Shown piece by piece: positions 9,085 to 18,461 of a stretch of 44,685 nucleotides of DNA. Within the stretch, counting starts at the first letter, position 1. Each line of letters begins with the position of its first letter. Made by a program: the position numbers and the translations under genes. Under the pieces are notes generated by a model. That model worked only from the letters and a program-made list of their open reading frames with translations. It had not been told where the DNA came from and searched no databases. Origin of the DNA: an uncultured Candidatus Melainabacteria bacterium (GTDB lineage: Bacteria > Cyanobacteriota > Vampirovibrionia > Gastranaerophilales > Gastranaerophilaceae); NCBI GenBank assembly GCA_949915775.1, contig CATLEG010000005.1, positions 1-44,685 of the forward strand. Direction: 5' to 3'.

Positions 9085-10320
9085 CTAATTTCTTGTATAT
9101 TTTTTCCCGACAAGTTCATCGGGTAAAAATTGTTGTTCAACATCAGGGGCTAGATGTGAATATATATAACCTTCACCAAAACCGTAGTTTTTAGCATCTT
9201 TATAATGTGCATCTCTTAAATGCATCGGAGGAGGAAAATCTTTTCCTCTTTCTATATCTGCTAATGCTTCATCAATAGCCATAATTGTTTCATTTGATTT
9301 TTTTGCACGCGCAACATATATTACCGCCTGAGCTAAAGGAATTCGGCCCTCAGGAAGTCCCAACAACTCAACCGCCTTATAAGCATTTAAAGATATATTT
9401 AAAGCGTTTGGATCAGCATTCCCAACATCTTCTGCCGCACAAACGATAAGACGTCTGGCTATAAATCTCGGGTCTTCACCAGCTGCAATCATCTTTGCAA
9501 GATAATAAATTGCCGCATCAGGGTCAGAACCTCTTAAACTTTTTTGAAACGCCGAAGCGCAATCATAATGTTCCTGCTGTGAATATCTTGTATTACGTTT
9601 TTGACAAATCTCTTCAATTATTTTTACAGTTAAATTCCGCCTGCCATCTTTCAAATCACTTGCAAAATAAGCATTTTCAACAACATTTAATGCATATCTG
9701 GCATCTCCGCGTGCAAGATTAATAATAAAATCAATTGCGCCGGTTTCACAGTCCATCGGAAGATGATTTTTGGCAAGATAAGCAAATCCGCGTTTAATTA
9801 TCTTATTCATGCTTACATCATCTATAGAATTTAATCTTATAACCTGTAATCGTGATAAAAGCGCGGGAACAACCTGAAATGAAGGATTTTCTGTTGTAGA
9901 ACCTATTAAAAATAATGTGCCGTTTTCTAGATGAGGTAAAAGCGCATCCTGCTGAGTTTTTGAATAACGATGAATTTCATCAATAAACAAAATAGTTTTT
10001 TGTCCGGCACGAAGTGCCTCTTTTGCTTTTTCTACAGCATCTTTGATATCTTTAACACCCGAAGTTACAGCAGATATTTCAATAAAATTTGCATTAGTTT
10101 TAGAGGCAATAAGACGGGCAAGAGTTGTTTTGCCACAACCAGGTGTACCCCAAAAAATTAATGAAAATAATCTGTTTGTTTTCAAAAGATTCAAGATAGG
10201 ACTATTTGAAGACACAACATTACTCTGCCCCAAAAAATCTTCAAGAGTTTTTGGACGTAAAATTTCCGCTAACGGAATTTGTTTATTTTGATTTTCGAGT
10301 TCAGTAAATAAATTGTTCAT
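9085..10320 (-). CDS. rarA: Replication-associated recombination protein A (RarA/MgsA AAA ATPase)
   Basis: PLAEILRPKTLEDFLGQ, FWGTPGCGKTTLA, FIDEIHRYSKTQQDALLPHLE, SRLQVIRL. Confidence 0.93.
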   Translation of the reverse strand: MNNLFTELENQNKQIPLAEILRPKTLEDFLGQSNVVSSNSPILNLLKTNRLFSLIFWGTPGCGKTTLARLIASKTNANFIEISAVTSGVKDIKDAVEKAKEALRAGQKTILFIDEIHRYSKTQQDALLPHLENGTLFLIGSTTENPSFQVVPALLSRLQVIRLNSIDDVSMNKIIKRGFAYLAKNHLPMDCETGAIDFIINLARGDARYALNVVENAYFASDLKDGRRNLTVKIIEEICQKRNTRYSQQEHYDCASAFQKSLRGSDPDAAIYYLAKMIAAGEDPRFIARRLIVCAAEDVGNADPNALNISLNAYKAVELLGLPEGRIPLAQAVIYVARAKKSNETIMAIDEALADIERGKDFPPPMHLRDAHYKDAKNYGFGEGYIYSHLAPDVEQQFLPDELVGKKYTRN

Positions 10321-10371
10321 AGTATAATTGTAACATGATATAAATTAAAAGTGAAAAAATAAAAATAAAAT

Positions 10372-10442
10372 CCTGTCATTCTGAGGGCTTTAGCCCGAAG
10401 AATCTCTAAATATGAGATCCTTCGCTATCGCTCAGAATGACA
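10372..10442. repeat. REP-like palindrome, GTCATTCTGAG family
   Basis: TGTCATTCTGAGGGCTTTAGCCCGAAGAATCTC...GAGATCCTTCGCTATCGCTCAGAATGACA. Confidence 0.85.
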
Positions 10443-10456
10443 AAGGTGAGGGGTAA

Positions 10457-11644
10457 ATGAAAAAATTTATATTTATACTTATCACAATATTAGCGGTAAT
10501 TTTGACAATTCCACACAAAAATTCAAAAAGTGAAGAACTTGTTTTTTGGACACTTCAAATGAATGATTTTGCTCCATATATGAACAATGTAATTTCACAA
10601 TTTGAAACAGAAAATCCGGAAATTAAAATTAAATGGATTGATGTTCCGTTTTCAGAAGGCGAAAAAAGAACTCTCGCTTCTGTCTTGAGTGATAATCCTC
10701 CTGATTTAATCAATCTTAATCCGGATTTTACGGCACTTCTTGCTCAACGCGGAGCATTATATGAAATTGCACCCGAATATACAACTCAGTTTAATAAATC
10801 AATTATTAATTCTTTAAAATATAACGGCAAACTATATTCTTTGCCATGGTATGCAACATCTGCCATAACAATTTATAATAAAAATCTGTTAAAAAATAAC
10901 AAAGTCCCATCAACATATGATGAGATGGCAAAAATTGCTCCAAAACTTGAAGCATATGCAACTTTACCAAACATTACCGAAAACGACACTATGCTTAGAA
11001 TTTTAAATAAATATGGTATTACAACAAAAAATATAAATTCTGAACAATCTATAGCCGTTTTTGAACTTTTTAAAAACATGTATGAAAAGGGTTACATTCC
11101 AAAAGAATCAGTAACTCAAACTCATCGTGAAGCGCTAGAAAAATATATGGCTGAACAAATTGTATTTTTTCAAGCAGGTGCAAACTTTTTAAATATGATC
11201 AAAGAAAATGCACCATCAACTTATTCAAAAACAGATGTAGCCCCGCAGCTTACCGGAAAACTGGGTCAAAACGATTTTTCGTTGATGAATTTTGTAATTC
11301 CACTACGTGCAAAACACAAAGAAGAAGCTTTAAAATTTGCGCTATTTTTGACAAATTACGAAAATCAGCTTGAACTTGCGAAATTAACAAATGTTCTTGC
11401 CGTAAACCAGAAAACTCTTGATGATGATTATTACAAAAATTATAATGATTTGATGTCCAAAGCACGTGTTATAAGTGCCAAACAGCTTAATAAAATTGAA
11501 CCGGCATTAAAATCTGAAAGAAACCAAAAAGAAATAAACACAATTGTTAATACAGCTGTTCAACAAATCTTTTTAAACAAAAACACCACCAAGAATATTC
11601 TTGATGATGTTTTTAATAAAATAAAAATTCTGCAAGGTGCATAA
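10457..11644 (+). CDS. ABC transporter extracellular solute-binding protein, family 1 (sugar-type)
   Basis: QFETENPEIKIKWIDVPFSEGEKRTLASVLSDNPPDLINLNPDFTALLAQRGALYEI; export signal; no permease nearby. Confidence 0.85.
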   Translation: MKKFIFILITILAVILTIPHKNSKSEELVFWTLQMNDFAPYMNNVISQFETENPEIKIKWIDVPFSEGEKRTLASVLSDNPPDLINLNPDFTALLAQRGALYEIAPEYTTQFNKSIINSLKYNGKLYSLPWYATSAITIYNKNLLKNNKVPSTYDEMAKIAPKLEAYATLPNITENDTMLRILNKYGITTKNINSEQSIAVFELFKNMYEKGYIPKESVTQTHREALEKYMAEQIVFFQAGANFLNMIKENAPSTYSKTDVAPQLTGKLGQNDFSLMNFVIPLRAKHKEEALKFALFLTNYENQLELAKLTNVLAVNQKTLDDDYYKNYNDLMSKARVISAKQLNKIEPALKSERNQKEINTIVNTAVQQIFLNKNTTKNILDDVFNKIKILQGA

Positions 11645-11648
11645 ATTT

Positions 11649-12098
11649 TTAGCACCAGCACCCGCGCATTCCAAACATACTCGGGCCGCCAAACATAAAA
11701 TTGTCGTAACAGCCTGGGAAAAATCCTCCATAATAACCGCCCCCAAATGGACCGCAGCCATATAAAGAAGATGTCATCATCCATGGATTACAACCAAAAA
11801 TCCCAAAAGGCGATGTTAACATTGCAGCAGCAATTGTACCAGTTGTACCCTGAGCATTAGCAACCGGATTGCCATATCCCGCAGCATTATTAATTGCATA
11901 ACCCAGATAACTGCCTGTTCTTTGCTGAATATCACGCGACATTTCATTTCTTAATGCACCATTCATAATATTATATCCCATATCGGAAAGTGCATATCCG
12001 GCAGGTACACCATTCTGTCTATTATCAATGTAACTTGCTGTACTGCCCATTATCGCGTTAATGTTACTAAGTGCATAAATAGCATTTTCTATACTCAT
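11649..12098 (-). CDS. Unknown protein with Gly/Phe/Cys-rich C-terminus
   Basis: 149-aa ORF; C-term FGCNPWMMTSSLYGCGPFGGGYYGGFFPGCYDNFMFGGPSMFGMRGCWC. Confidence 0.65.
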   Translation of the reverse strand: MSIENAIYALSNINAIMGSTASYIDNRQNGVPAGYALSDMGYNIMNGALRNEMSRDIQQRTGSYLGYAINNAAGYGNPVANAQGTTGTIAAAMLTSPFGIFGCNPWMMTSSLYGCGPFGGGYYGGFFPGCYDNFMFGGPSMFGMRGCWC

Positions 12099-12256
12099 AA
12101 TTTTCTCTCTATTTTTGTGTATGTATATATAAAGTATATAATTTTTTAAAAATTGCGTTCTTTTTATAGATTGTTAACTTTTGTTACACAACAAATACTT
12201 AAATTTAAAGTTTTAAGTTTATATTGCCGATAAAAATAAAGGAAAGGGATTTGAAA

Positions 12257-12748
12257 ATGAACGTTAATGCACAGTACAAATTAGGAATTGATACAACTAC
12301 ATTAAAACAAGTTTCTCAAGAAATCTTGAAACGTGCTGCTGAAAAAAACAGTCAGTATAATACAAATACTGAAACTGTAAATAACATTTTCAAACCCGCA
12401 GATATTGGTTTGGATTTGTACAAAGGTAATGTTGACACAAAACTTGCACGTCAAATTGCTATGAACAATTCCGGCTTACAAATTCAATTAAATAATGAAG
12501 TTTTAAAATCAATTAACTATTTGAATACTAAAGCTGCTCAAAATGTTCAAAAAAATGTTGAAGGCAAAATTACAATTGCATTAAATGAAGGTGTTGGCAA
12601 TATGCAGCATACATCTAATGCTCCAAAATTCAACAGCATTTTAAGTTTAGCAGCAGGAAAAGATAAAAATGGTTCTGCACCATCATATAAAGGCGAATTC
12701 TTATTTATAAAAAAAGATAAAGAAAAAGAAGAAGTTACAGCCGCATAA
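12257..12748 (+). CDS. Hypothetical protein
   Basis: ATG at 12257 preceded by GGAAAGGG; MNVNAQYKLGIDTTTLKQVSQEILKRAAEKN. Confidence 0.7.
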   Translation: MNVNAQYKLGIDTTTLKQVSQEILKRAAEKNSQYNTNTETVNNIFKPADIGLDLYKGNVDTKLARQIAMNNSGLQIQLNNEVLKSINYLNTKAAQNVQKNVEGKITIALNEGVGNMQHTSNAPKFNSILSLAAGKDKNGSAPSYKGEFLFIKKDKEKEEVTAA

Positions 12749-12801
12749 ACTATTTTTTTACACACATTGCAAACGGTAATAATGTATGATATTATGCATT
12801 T

Positions 12802-13215
12802 ATGAGTATTGACATATCAAATCTTAAATTTGCATTACAAACACTAATCGCAAGTATGGATACACTTGAACATAACAAAGCGTGTGATTTTGCTGATATG
12901 CTTGAAGATTCATGTATTAAAAGATTTGAATACACTCTCGAAATTGCAAGAAAATTAATGAAAAAAGTTCTTAAAAAGATTTACGGTAAATCTGAAGAAG
13001 AATTAACAGTTAATAATATTTTCAGATTTATGCAAGGATACAAATTTATTCCAAATTGGGAAAATTGGCGCAGTTATTACGAACAACGCAACAATACCGC
13101 ACATGAATATAATTTGGAAAAATCACGCAAACTTATAGAAATTATTCCACAATTTATTGAAGATACAAAAACTTTAATTTACAATTTAGACGAAAAACTT
13201 CCAAAAAATGATTAA
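12802..13215 (+). CDS. HEPN-domain protein (HI0074/HepT-like), putative toxin partner
   Basis: EQRNNTAHEYN (RX4H HEPN motif); overlaps downstream MNT gene by 8 bp. Confidence 0.8.
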   Translation: MSIDISNLKFALQTLIASMDTLEHNKACDFADMLEDSCIKRFEYTLEIARKLMKKVLKKIYGKSEEELTVNNIFRFMQGYKFIPNWENWRSYYEQRNNTAHEYNLEKSRKLIEIIPQFIEDTKTLIYNLDEKLPKND

Positions 13216-13483
13216 AGGTATAACCGAAAAAGAATATTCTATTATAAAAGATATACTGAAAAATTATTCAGGTGAATTTTTCGCATACGGTTCTCGTGTA
13301 AAAGGAGATTTTTCCGAACTTTCGGACTTGGATATTCTTGTAAAAGCTGATAAAAAAATCATACCCGAATTAAAAGAAAAATTTGATAAAAGCTACTTGC
13401 CTTATATTGTCAATTTTACAGATTACAACTCAATTGATGACAAATTCTTTAATTTAATAAAAAATGATTTAATTAAAATATAA
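13208..13483 (+). CDS. Minimal nucleotidyltransferase (MntA-like), putative antitoxin
   Basis: FFAYGSRVKGDFSELSDLDILVKAD matches GSX10DXD. Confidence 0.85.
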   Translation: MIKGITEKEYSIIKDILKNYSGEFFAYGSRVKGDFSELSDLDILVKADKKIIPELKEKFDKSYLPYIVNFTDYNSIDDKFFNLIKNDLIKI

Positions 13484-13485
13484 AA

Positions 13486-13513
13486 AAAAGGAGGATTTAA
13501 ATCCTCCTTTTTA
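13486..13513 (+). terminator. Intrinsic terminator
   Basis: AAAAAAAGGAGGATTTAAATCCTCCTTTTTA. Confidence 0.85.
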
Positions 13514-13527
13514 GTGTTATACCAATT

Positions 13528-14568
13528 TTATGCAGAAAGCCTAATTTCTTGAGATTTTTTATTATCAGAATATGATTTCACACCGATTGCTCCGCCTAAA
13601 ATACCAACACCTGCTGCAATCCAGCCCCATTTGCCTTTAGATGCTTTTTTGCCAGCATTACCAGCTGCTGTTTTAACATTTTCGGCAGCATCGCTTACAA
13701 TTGTTTTTACTTCTGATGCTGTATCATTTACAACTGTTTCTATTACATCTGAAACCGGTTCTAATTGTTTGCCGTCAGACTCGATTATTGGGGCAAAACC
13801 ATTTTCCATAAATACTTTTGCCGATTCTTGAGCACTTTTCCATGGCGCGTCTGCAATAATTTGATGAGATTTAATTTTTTGATAAAGTTTTTTACCTTCT
13901 TTTGTCATCATACCTTGTGAAGTAAGATATTCTGTATTACGCGACATTTTTGTTGATCTGTATGCTTTATGTTTTTGTTGAGATTGAATTTCAGCCTGTT
14001 TTTTTGCTAATTTGCGTTTTTTAGAACTTTGATAATCTGCATTAGCTTCTTTTTTATTAGCATTATTTGATTTTGGTTTTGGCGCATTTCTTAATGCAAT
14101 TTCTTTTTCGTATTCAGAAGGATTATTTCGTTTCAAAACTTCTAAATAATCATCTGAAGTGAATGCATCTTTAACCATATTTCGTTGTTCTGATGTTTTA
14201 CGTTTACGAGCAAGATTACCCATTTGATTTTGTTCGTAATAGTATCTGTCGGCAGCAGTTTTTTCTTTAAAATATTTTTTGGCTTCATCAAGATTTTTAT
14301 TTTTTATTGGAGTAAAATTAGCTTTAATTTTTTCTGATGGAATGTCATAAACAGTCGCGGCATCAATAACCGCAGTATTCATTGCTTTTTTGCTAATTTT
14401 TTCACCTTTTGAAGTCAATTCTTGTAAATGCCAGCGTACTGCTGCTTGTAACTGGTCTTTAGAAGCCTTAGGATTTTTTTTCATGTAATCAACTGCAAAA
14501 GTTCTTGCTGTTGCTGTTGCATCAATTCTAGCGCACATATCGTTAACCTTTCTATTTTCACTATACAT
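13528..14568 (-). CDS. Hypothetical Lys/Ala-rich protein with C-terminal TM segment
   Basis: Long ORF ending GKWGWIAAGVGILGGAIGVKSYSDNKKS. Confidence 0.7.
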   Translation of the reverse strand: MYSENRKVNDMCARIDATATARTFAVDYMKKNPKASKDQLQAAVRWHLQELTSKGEKISKKAMNTAVIDAATVYDIPSEKIKANFTPIKNKNLDEAKKYFKEKTAADRYYYEQNQMGNLARKRKTSEQRNMVKDAFTSDDYLEVLKRNNPSEYEKEIALRNAPKPKSNNANKKEANADYQSSKKRKLAKKQAEIQSQQKHKAYRSTKMSRNTEYLTSQGMMTKEGKKLYQKIKSHQIIADAPWKSAQESAKVFMENGFAPIIESDGKQLEPVSDVIETVVNDTASEVKTIVSDAAENVKTAAGNAGKKASKGKWGWIAAGVGILGGAIGVKSYSDNKKSQEIRLSA

Positions 14569-14742
14569 GTAAAAAAGAAATCGTCAAAAATTTTGCTATG
14601 GGCGCACTTCGACCATACCATACCATACCATACAGTGATTATACAAGGGTTTCAGCCATTTTGAAATTCATTTTTACATTTCTTTACAATTTAGGCAATT
14701 ATTTACAGAGTAAATACTTTATATATATAAGAGAGGATAATT

Positions 14743-15225
14743 ATGTCGTTAAGAGTAAACGGAACAACTGAAAATACTGATAATATACAACTGAATAAAG
14801 TTGTAACTAATCCATTTACAAATTGTGTATTTGATGGAAGGTTGTCCTCAAATAATAAAACTAATCAATCTTTAAAAGAACAGTTATACGCGAAAGCAGC
14901 AAATTTACCGGATAATATTAGTGAACAATTTTTAGAATATATAGAAAAAGGGGCAACTAAACGAGAATTTATTGATTTATTAAATGAACGTTATGAGAAA
15001 AAACAAGCTGAATTTGAAGTAGCTTGGGCAGAGTATCAAGAAACAAAAAATAATTTAAAATTATTAGAAAGAATATATAATATTTTACAAAATAAATATG
15101 GAGATTCTGAAAGTAATTTTGAACAAAGTCAATTAGCACAGGCTGAAAAGAATTTTAATAATGCAGATATGAGTTCTTGGAACAAGCTTTTAAAATGCCG
15201 TGATATTTCACACAGACTAACTTAA
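14743..15225 (+). CDS. Hypothetical coiled-coil-like protein
   Basis: GAGAGGATAATT upstream of ATG; N-term PFTNCVFDGRL. Confidence 0.65.
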   Translation: MSLRVNGTTENTDNIQLNKVVTNPFTNCVFDGRLSSNNKTNQSLKEQLYAKAANLPDNISEQFLEYIEKGATKREFIDLLNERYEKKQAEFEVAWAEYQETKNNLKLLERIYNILQNKYGDSESNFEQSQLAQAEKNFNNADMSSWNKLLKCRDISHRLT

Positions 15226-15325
15226 ATCAATGTAACATAAGTATTGCATTTTTTCCTTTATATATTATCATGCATTTTGTAGAGTGCTTACGCCAATAAT
15301 CACTCAACAAGTAAAGGAAATTACA

Positions 15326-15589
15326 ATGAACTTAAAAAACAAACAAGAAATCGTTAAAGCTTACGGCAAAAATGAAAAGGACACAGGTTCAACTGCTGTT
15401 CAAGTTGCTATGATGAGCCAAAAAATCTCTGAACTTACTGAACACCTTAAATCAAACAAAAAAGATTTTGCTACAAAAAGAGGTCTTTTAATGATGGTAG
15501 GTAAAAGAAAGAGATTACTTTCTTATTTGAAATCTCAAAATCTTGACGAATACAGAGAATTGATTAAAAAACTCGGTATCCGCGGATAG
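15326..15589 (+). CDS. rpsO: 30S ribosomal protein S15
   Basis: [71 protein letters not shown] 15326 with AAAGGAAA. Confidence 0.95.
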   Translation: MNLKNKQEIVKAYGKNEKDTGSTAVQVAMMSQKISELTEHLKSNKKDFATKRGLLMMVGKRKRLLSYLKSQNLDEYRELIKKLGIRG

Positions 15590-15667
15590 CGATTGCGAGC
15601 TGAGGGCGTACGGCGGCGCGAAGGCGACGGCGGTAGACCCTTTAAACGCGAGCAATCAAGAAGTTTT

Positions 15668-15695
15668 AAAGCACCCTTTCGGGTGCTTTTTTAAT
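15668..15695 (+). terminator. Intrinsic terminator downstream of rpsO
   Basis: AAAGCACCC-TTTC-GGGTGCTTTTTTA. Confidence 0.88.
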
Positions 15696-15719
15696 GATTA
15701 TATTTATTTATATTTATTG

Positions 15720-15800
15720 ACCCCTCTCTCTAGCTCTCCCCCTAGGGGAGAGGACATTTTCCTCATTCCCTCTCCTAGGGAGAGGGTTAGGGAGAGGGGT
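15720..15800. repeat. 81-bp ACCCCTCTC palindromic element, left member of inverted pair
   Basis: Reverse complement matches 16162-16242 with 6 mismatches in 81. Confidence 0.92.
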
Positions 15801-15818
15801 TTATGTTATAATAATTTT

Positions 15819-16199
15819 ATGAAAAAATATGATGAAAAATCTCTTCATTATGCAAAACAATTAAGAAAAAATATGACTGATTGTGAACAGGCATTATGGT
15901 ATTATTTAAGAGCTAAAAGATTTTTAGGGCTAAAATTTAAAAGACAGGTTCCAATAAGCAAATATATTGTAGATTTTTTATGTATTGATTACAAAGTTGT
16001 TATTGAACTTGATGGGTCAGGGCATCTGGAAGGGAAACAAGTTGAATATGATATTAAAAGAGATGAATATATTAAAAGCAAAGGATATAAAATTATAAGA
16101 ATTTTAGATAATGAAATAAAAAATATTGAGAGTGTATTAGAATTTATCAGGGTAAATATTGACCCCTCTCCCCAACCCTCTCCCTCGGAGAGGGAATAA
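15819..16199 (+). CDS. DUF559 / Vsr-fold endonuclease-like protein
   Basis: ATG 15819; AKQLRKNMTDCEQALWYYLRAKRFLGLKFKRQVPISKYIVDFLCIDYKVVIELDGSGHLE; C-term DPSPQPSPSERE and stop come from the flanking repeat. Confidence 0.9.
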   Translation: MKKYDEKSLHYAKQLRKNMTDCEQALWYYLRAKRFLGLKFKRQVPISKYIVDFLCIDYKVVIELDGSGHLEGKQVEYDIKRDEYIKSKGYKIIRILDNEIKNIESVLEFIRVNIDPSPQPSPSERE

Positions 16200-16242
16200 G
16201 AGAAAGGTCCTCTCCCCTAGGGGGAGAGCTAGAGAGAGGGGT
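16162..16242. repeat. 81-bp palindromic element, right member of inverted pair
   Basis: See 15720-15800; contains the DUF559 stop codon. Confidence 0.92.
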
Positions 16243-16277
16243 TTTGTGTTATAATCAACATAAAGGAAAATTTTAAA

Positions 16278-17483
16278 ATGAAAATACTTAAATCAATGCG
16301 TTTGCATATCGGAGTTTTTGGCAGAACAAATGTCGGAAAATCGTCACTTTTAAATAGAATTACCAATCAGGAAATCTCTATTGTTTCTGATATTGCAGGA
16401 ACTACAACCGATGTAGTCGAAAAATCCATGGAACTTTTACCGGTCGGGCCCGTAACTTTTTTAGATACAGCTGGGCTTGACGACAATACAGAGCTTGGCG
16501 AAATGCGTATTGAAAAAACATTAAAAGTTTTAAACCGTATTGATGTTGCCGTAATCGTTTGTGATCAACGCGGAATTGAAACTTACGAAGAAGAACTTAT
16601 CGAAAAACTTGATGAGTTAAAAATTCCTTATTTGATTGTCATGAATAAATGCGATGATGTTGTATACCCTCCCCTTGAGGGAGGGTCGAAATCTGTGATT
16701 TCGGGGAGGGGTATTTTGTATACCTCTGTTAAAACCGATGAACAGCTTGTTTTCAAATTCAAAGAGGCTCTTGTAAAACTTTTACCTGATGATTTTGTAA
16801 ATTCTCCAAAAATTGCAGGGGATTTGGTTGAACCTAAAAGTACGGTGATTCTTGTTATTCCGATTGATAAAGAAGCGCCTAAAGGAAGAATTATTTTACC
16901 GCAAGTTCAGACTTTACGCGACTTGTTGGATAATGATTGTCTAACCTATGTAGTTAAAGAAAATGAATTAAAACAGGCACTTGATAACTTAAAAACCCCG
17001 CCGGCACTTGTGATTACAGACAGTCAGGCATTTAAAAAAGTTTCAGAAATTGTTCCTGAAAATATCCCTTTAACCTCTTTTTCCATACTATTTGCAAGAC
17101 TAAAAGGGGATTTGACTGCATTTATCAAAGGGGCTCAGGCAATTGAAAATTTAAATGACGGAGATATGGTTTTAATCCTCGAAAGCTGTACTCATCATGC
17201 GATAGAAGATGATATCGGACGTGTAAAAATCCCTAATTTATTACGCAAAAAAACAGGAAAAAATCTTGTTATTCATAATTATGCAGGACATGATTTTCCG
17301 GATTTGAAAGATTATAAACTGGTAATTCATTGCGGTGCATGTATGACAAACAGGCGTGAAGTTTTATCAAGAATTTTAATTGCAAATAAAATGGAAGTGC
17401 CAATAACAAATTACGGAATAACAATTTCATATTGTCTTGATATTTTACCAAGAGCTGTTAAAATATTTAATGAGGAGAAATAA
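16278..17483 (+). CDS. hydF: [FeFe]-hydrogenase H-cluster maturation GTPase HydF
   Basis: FGRTNVGKSSLLNRITNQEISIVSDIAGTTTDVV, FLDTAGLDD, ESCTHHAIEDDIGRVKIPNLL, HCGACMTNRREVLSRI. Confidence 0.95.
   Translation: MKILKSMRLHIGVFGRTNVGKSSLLNRITNQEISIVSDIAGTTTDVVEKSMELLPVGPVTFLDTAGLDDNTELGEMRIEKTLKVLNRIDVAVIVCDQRGIETYEEELIEKLDELKIPYLIVMNKCDDVVYPPLEGGSKSVISGRGILYTSVKTDEQLVFKFKEALVKLLPDDFVNSPKIAGDLVEPKSTVILVIPIDKEAPKGRIILPQVQTLRDLLDNDCLTYVVKENELKQALDNLKTPPALVITDSQAFKKVSEIVPENIPLTSFSILFARLKGDLTAFIKGAQAIENLNDGDMVLILESCTHHAIEDDIGRVKIPNLLRKKTGKNLVIHNYAGHDFPDLKDYKLVIHCGACMTNRREVLSRILIANKMEVPITNYGITISYCLDILPRAVKIFNEEK
16667..16711. repeat. Palindromic element within the hydF coding sequence
   Basis: CCCTCCC-CTTGA-GGGAGGG then CGAAATC-TGT-GATTTCG then GGGAGGGG; encodes PPLEGGSKSVISGRG. 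Confidence 0.85.
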
Positions 17484-17484
17484 A

Positions 17485-17742
17485 ATGGAACAAACTATTC
17501 AATATAAAACAGAAGGTACTTGCTGCAAACTTATGCAGGTAAAATTTGACGGCGACAAACTTGTTGATGTAGATTTTTTAGGCGGCTGTCATGGAAATTT
17601 ACAAGGAATAAAAGAGCTTGTAAAAGGAATGCCGATTGATGATGTAATTTCAAAATTATCAGGTATAAAATGCGGTAACAAACCGACAAGCTGTCCTGAT
17701 CAGCTTGCTAAATGCCTCAGTGAAATTAAAGCTAATGTATAA
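17485..17742 (+). CDS. TSCPD-domain protein (TIGR03905-like)
   Basis: YKTEGTCCKLMQVKFDGDKLVDVDFLGGCHGNLQGIKELVKG...KPTSCPDQLAKCL; ATG 17485 after GAGGAG. Confidence 0.85.
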   Translation: MEQTIQYKTEGTCCKLMQVKFDGDKLVDVDFLGGCHGNLQGIKELVKGMPIDDVISKLSGIKCGNKPTSCPDQLAKCLSEIKANV

Positions 17743-17753
17743 TTTTTAGTCGA

Positions 17754-17896
17754 TTGGATATTAGTTAAGACGTTAAGACAGTAAGTCGTTAGGACGTTAA
17801 GTTCGTATATGTCAAATATATATTTTCGAGCGATAGCGAGTGAAAAGAACCTACCGTCTTATCGTCTATCGTCCTATCGTCTTATAAAATATCCAA
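17754..17896. repeat. MITE-like palindromic element with GACGTTAAGAC/GTCTTATCGTC arms
   Basis: Ends TTGGATATTAGTTAAGACG / CGTCTTATAAAATATCCAA; middle GTCAAATATATATTTTCGAGCGATAGCGAGTGAAA. Confidence 0.8.
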
Positions 17897-17927
17897 GGTC
17901 TGTTTGGCAGATGGAGCGGCTACGCTC

Positions 17928-18437
17928 CTAACCGATTACGGGCTGTACAAATGTTCTTGCAGCAAGTTCTTTATCAAGCATTAATAATGCTTTTTTATCA
18001 TCACCAATAAGTTTAAGTGTTGCAAGAACTCCGCCTACATTTGCTTCTTCTTCAACTTGTTCTTTCAAATACCAATTCAAGAAAGATAATGCTGCACGAT
18101 CTTTAACTTCTTCTGCAACATCCATTAATGCATTAATTCTTGAAGTTACAAATTCTTCATGAGATAAAACTTGTTCAAAACAAGCAAGTGGTGATTCCCA
18201 TTTAGTTTCCGGTTTTTCGATAGCTTCAAGTTCAACTTCTCCGCCTCTTTCATGAACATAATTAAACATACCCATTGCATGAGCGTGTTCTTCTTGCACT
18301 TGAACAGTAAACCAGTTTACAAACCCTTTAAGATTTAATCTTTCAAAATATGCCTGCATAGATAAATACAGGTATTCAGAGTACAATTCTTTGTTAATTT
18401 GATCATTAAAAGCTTTTTCCATTTTTTCGTTAATCAT
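17928..18437 (-). CDS. ftnA: Ferritin
   Basis: MINEKMEKAFNDQINKELYSEYLYLSMQAYFERLNLKGFVNWFTVQVQEEHAHAMGMFNYV. Confidence 0.95.
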   Translation of the reverse strand: MINEKMEKAFNDQINKELYSEYLYLSMQAYFERLNLKGFVNWFTVQVQEEHAHAMGMFNYVHERGGEVELEAIEKPETKWESPLACFEQVLSHEEFVTSRINALMDVAEEVKDRAALSFLNWYLKEQVEEEANVGGVLATLKLIGDDKKALLMLDKELAARTFVQPVIG

Positions 18438-18461
18438 TTTGTTCTCCTTTTTATAAATGTT

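Noticed and set aside
14612-14633. ACCAT pentanucleotide repeat (about 4 copies)
   Set aside because: Short, intergenic, no clear link to a promoter or start codon; not enough to claim a variable locus.
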